DNA from: Dysgonamonadaceae bacterium
GTDB lineage: Bacteria; Bacteroidota; Bacteroidia; Bacteroidales; Azobacteroidaceae
DNA length: 6,926 nt
Direction: 5' to 3'
Assembly: GCA_031284225.1 (NCBI GenBank)
Contig: JAITAH010000363.1
Location: 1-6,926, forward strand
Shown: positions 4,714 through 6,926 of the stretch, in pieces
How the letters are laid out: each line of letters opens with the position of its first letter
Position numbering within the stretch: position 1 is the stretch's first letter
Position numbers and translations under genes: made by a program
Notes under the pieces: model-generated
Databases searched by the model: none
What the model was told of the DNA's origin: nothing
The model's input: the letters and a program-made list of their open reading frames with translations, nothing else

Positions 4714-6926
4714 ATGACGACATTGGTAAAACGATTTTATTTCTTCTTCTGTTTTATTACTGCATTTTCCGTATTCGACGGTTTTTCGCAGCACAGAGAT
4801 ACTATTCTTGTCCGCGAAAATTACTTCGGCACACCCATGCTCAAAGTCTTGGACAATTTTGAAAAGAAATACGGTTTCACCCTCCGGTATGATTCGGCTT
4901 TAGTAGCAAATTACCGGTACGATTACTTGTATTTGGGAACCGAACGGCAATTGGCATTTGATATTATTTTCCGTGAAACAAAAGATTTATCGTATTATAT
5001 CGACGAAAACAAGGTTTATTGCATTGTCCTTACGAAAAACTTGCCCAAAAATCGCACAAAATTGGAGAATAAGCGTTACGAAGGCAAGGCCATCCGGCAT
5101 AATTTGACTGTAGCCGGAAGAATAAAAGACCAAACCAACGGCGAATTTCTGCCCTTTGCAACCGTTCACGTGGAAGGACATCCCGCTATTGCAACTTCCA
5201 CAAACAACGATGGGTATTTTACACTCTATAATGTGCCTTCCGATACGGAAGTATTGGTATTCAAATATTTAGGATACGAAACACAGCAATTTTATTTATC
5301 ACCCGAAATCAATGTCCAACATTTATTTGTGGAATTACAACCGGCTGTTAATGCCTTAGACGAAGTCGTAATTATTGCCGAACGTGAAGATGTTTTGAAA
5401 ATTCCCGAACGTTCAATCGGCATCATACAAACAACGGCAGCGAAAATTGCCGATTTACCGGCTTTAGGCGAAAAAGACCTGTTTCGTACCTTCCAATTGA
5501 TGCCCGGTATTTCGGGCAGCAATGAATCGTCGGCAGGAATGTACGTCCGGGGCGGAACTCCCGATCAGAATCTGGTTTTGTACGACGATTTTACCATTTA
5601 TCATCAAGAACACTTGATGGGCGTATTCAGCGCGTTCAATACCAATGCTATAAAAGACGTGCAGTTACATAAAGGAGGCTTCGACGCCAAGTACGGCGGA
5701 CGCTTGTCGAGTGTCATGGAAATTGTCGGGAAAACAGGAAACGACAAGACTTTCAATGCAGGAGGCGATGCAGGCTTTCTGGGTTTCAACGCATTTATGG
5801 AAATCCCGTTCAAAAACGAAAAAGGATCGATTTTTATTGCCGGACGCCGTTCGTTTCAAAGTTTTATGTATGATAAATTTACAAGCGTTTATTCTGAAAA
5901 CAGCCAATCCATGAGCGGTGGAGGCGGGCGTTTTAACATGCGCAATCAACAAAAACCGGAATCATATTTTTACGACCTGAACGCCAAATTGACTTATAAT
6001 CCAAGCAAACGCGATATTGTTTCTCTGAGTTTCTTCAATGGAGAAGATGTTTTGGATAATTCCCGCGAAGGATTCGGCAGTTCGTTTATGGGCGGAAACA
6101 TTACCGATAAAACCAATTGGGGAAACATTGGGAGCAGCCTCAAATGGTCGAGGAATTGGGACAACCGGTTTTATTCCAATGCACTGATTTCATTCTCTAA
6201 ATATTACAGCCTGCGTGACCGTCAAAACAGTACGACAAGCACATCCGGGAGCGCAGCCGTTCTATTCGACATGAACACAAACGAACACAACAACCTGTGG
6301 GATTATTCCTTGAAATTAGATAACGAATATAAAATCAACGGAAAAAATAAATTGGAATTCGGCTTGAATTATTCCAATTATAATATCGACTACCGTTACT
6401 CACAGAGCGATACCTCCAATATTCTTAATATGCAAAACAAAGGTAATTTACTTTCGGCATACATACAAGACCGTTGGACATTGAACGAAACGTTTACGAT
6501 ACTTCCCGGCGCTCGTTTGTCATATTATGACGTAACTTTGCGGCCTTATTTTGAACCTCGTTTTCAAGCCTTTTATAAAATCAACAGCAAAATCAACCTG
6601 AAAGCCTCTGCCGGATATTATTATCAGTTTGTAAACCGGATTGTACGAGAAGACATTTCCGCCGGAAGCCGCGATATATGGTTGTTGTCCGATAACAAGG
6701 GAATCCCTGTAAGCAGCGCGATACATTATGTGGCTGGAGGCAGTTACGAAACAAAAAATTTCATTTTCGATGTGGAAGCTTATTATAAAAAGCTTTACAG
6801 CTTGAGCGAATATACGTTACGATTTGCGCCTTCATTCATTGACAATACCGGCTATCAAGAGTTCTTTTATACGGGAAAAGGCTATTCGCGCGGAATTGAT
6901 TTTCTTGCACAAAAGAAATACGGCAA
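4714..6926 (+). CDS. TonB-dependent receptor with STN and carboxypeptidase-regulatory-like domains, 3' partial
   Basis: Outer-membrane receptor open from the ATG at 4714 to the window edge: 737 complete codons, no stop, C-terminus missing. Residues 1-25 form a signal peptide, likely cleaved after GFS. Residues about 38-106 look like an STN domain (secretin/TonB N-terminus), starting FGTPMLKVLDNFEKKYGF. Residues about 131-210 are a carboxypeptidase-regulatory-like domain (VAGRIKDQTNGEFLPFATV, then LGYET). DEVVII (216-221) is a TonB-box-like segment, followed by the plug at about 235-345 with LMPGISGSNE, MYVRGGTPDQNLVLYDD and GGFDAKYGGRLSSVMEI. The remainder is beta-barrel with alternating aromatic strands, incomplete here. 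The family imports substrates too large or scarce for porins using TonB/ExbBD energy; STN-bearing members can also signal. It sits 14 bases after the lipoprotein gene with no Shine-Dalgarno sequence, so it is most likely cotranscribed. It is not a clear SusC, and no SusD is seen. The substrate is unknown. Confidence 0.93.
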   Translation, partial: MTTLVKRFYFFFCFITAFSVFDGFSQHRDTILVRENYFGTPMLKVLDNFEKKYGFTLRYDSALVANYRYDYLYLGTERQLAFDIIFRETKDLSYYIDENKVYCIVLTKNLPKNRTKLENKRYEGKAIRHNLTVAGRIKDQTNGEFLPFATVHVEGHPAIATSTNNDGYFTLYNVPSDTEVLVFKYLGYETQQFYLSPEINVQHLFVELQPAVNALDEVVIIAEREDVLKIPERSIGIIQTTAAKIADLPALGEKDLFRTFQLMPGISGSNESSAGMYVRGGTPDQNLVLYDDFTIYHQEHLMGVFSAFNTNAIKDVQLHKGGFDAKYGGRLSSVMEIVGKTGNDKTFNAGGDAGFLGFNAFMEIPFKNEKGSIFIAGRRSFQSFMYDKFTSVYSENSQSMSGGGGRFNMRNQQKPESYFYDLNAKLTYNPSKRDIVSLSFFNGEDVLDNSREGFGSSFMGGNITDKTNWGNIGSSLKWSRNWDNRFYSNALISFSKYYSLRDRQNSTTSTSGSAAVLFDMNTNEHNNLWDYSLKLDNEYKINGKNKLEFGLNYSNYNIDYRYSQSDTSNILNMQNKGNLLSAYIQDRWTLNETFTILPGARLSYYDVTLRPYFEPRFQAFYKINSKINLKASAGYYYQFVNRIVREDISAGSRDIWLLSDNKGIPVSSAIHYVAGGSYETKNFIFDVEAYYKKLYSLSEYTLRFAPSFIDNTGYQEFFYTGKGYSRGIDFLAQKKYG

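Noticed and set aside
5604..5952. Short open frames on both strands within the receptor region
   Set aside because: The + strand frame from 4714 is open to the window end and gives a continuous STN / plug / barrel protein; the short frames are shadows of it.
4714..6926. Calling the receptor and lipoprotein a standard SusC/SusD pair
   Set aside because: The lipoprotein has beta-sandwich and beta-helix features with no SusD-like helical TPR pattern, and it precedes the receptor gene, unlike the usual SusC-then-SusD order.

Overview
The window reads as chromosomal DNA of a member of the Bacteroidota, most likely order Bacteroidales. The evidence is an outer-membrane receptor of the STN / carboxypeptidase-regulatory-like / TonB-plug type, a short lipoprotein signal, a LytS-like kinase with a LytTR regulator, A-rich start regions without Shine-Dalgarno sequences, and a promoter-like TAnnTTTG-type box. 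All genes lie on the + strand. No RNA gene, mobile element, CRISPR array or origin was seen.

Bases 1-1808 hold a two-gene two-component system: a four-helix membrane histidine kinase of the LytS/YehU family (1-1098), and a LytTR response regulator whose true start is 1095, overlapping the kinase stop by four bases (ATGA). Bases 1809-2149 are AT-rich and probably non-coding. They contain one clear hairpin (1870-1906) that looks like a terminator for the minus strand, a 9-base match to the LytTR operator consensus (1855-1863), a CGGACAGT direct repeat, and a plausible promoter box near 2071.

Bases 2150-4699 encode a large lipoprotein: a lipobox, two tandem carboxypeptidase-regulatory-like beta-sandwich domains, then a long parallel beta-helix resembling the Cthe_2159 carbohydrate-binding family. 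Fourteen bases later, at 4714, starts a TonB-dependent receptor that stays open to the end of the window (737 codons present, 3' end missing).

The working model is inference. The lipoprotein and receptor form one transcription unit and may act together at the outer membrane, with the lipoprotein capturing a ligand (perhaps an anionic polysaccharide such as polygalacturonate) and the receptor importing it or signalling. This would be a pair parallel to SusC/SusD but with a beta-helix in place of SusD. The adjacent kinase and regulator are candidates to control the pair. The most notable points are this unusual pairing, the STN domain without a visible sigma/anti-sigma partner, and the intergenic hairpin and LytTR-like site.
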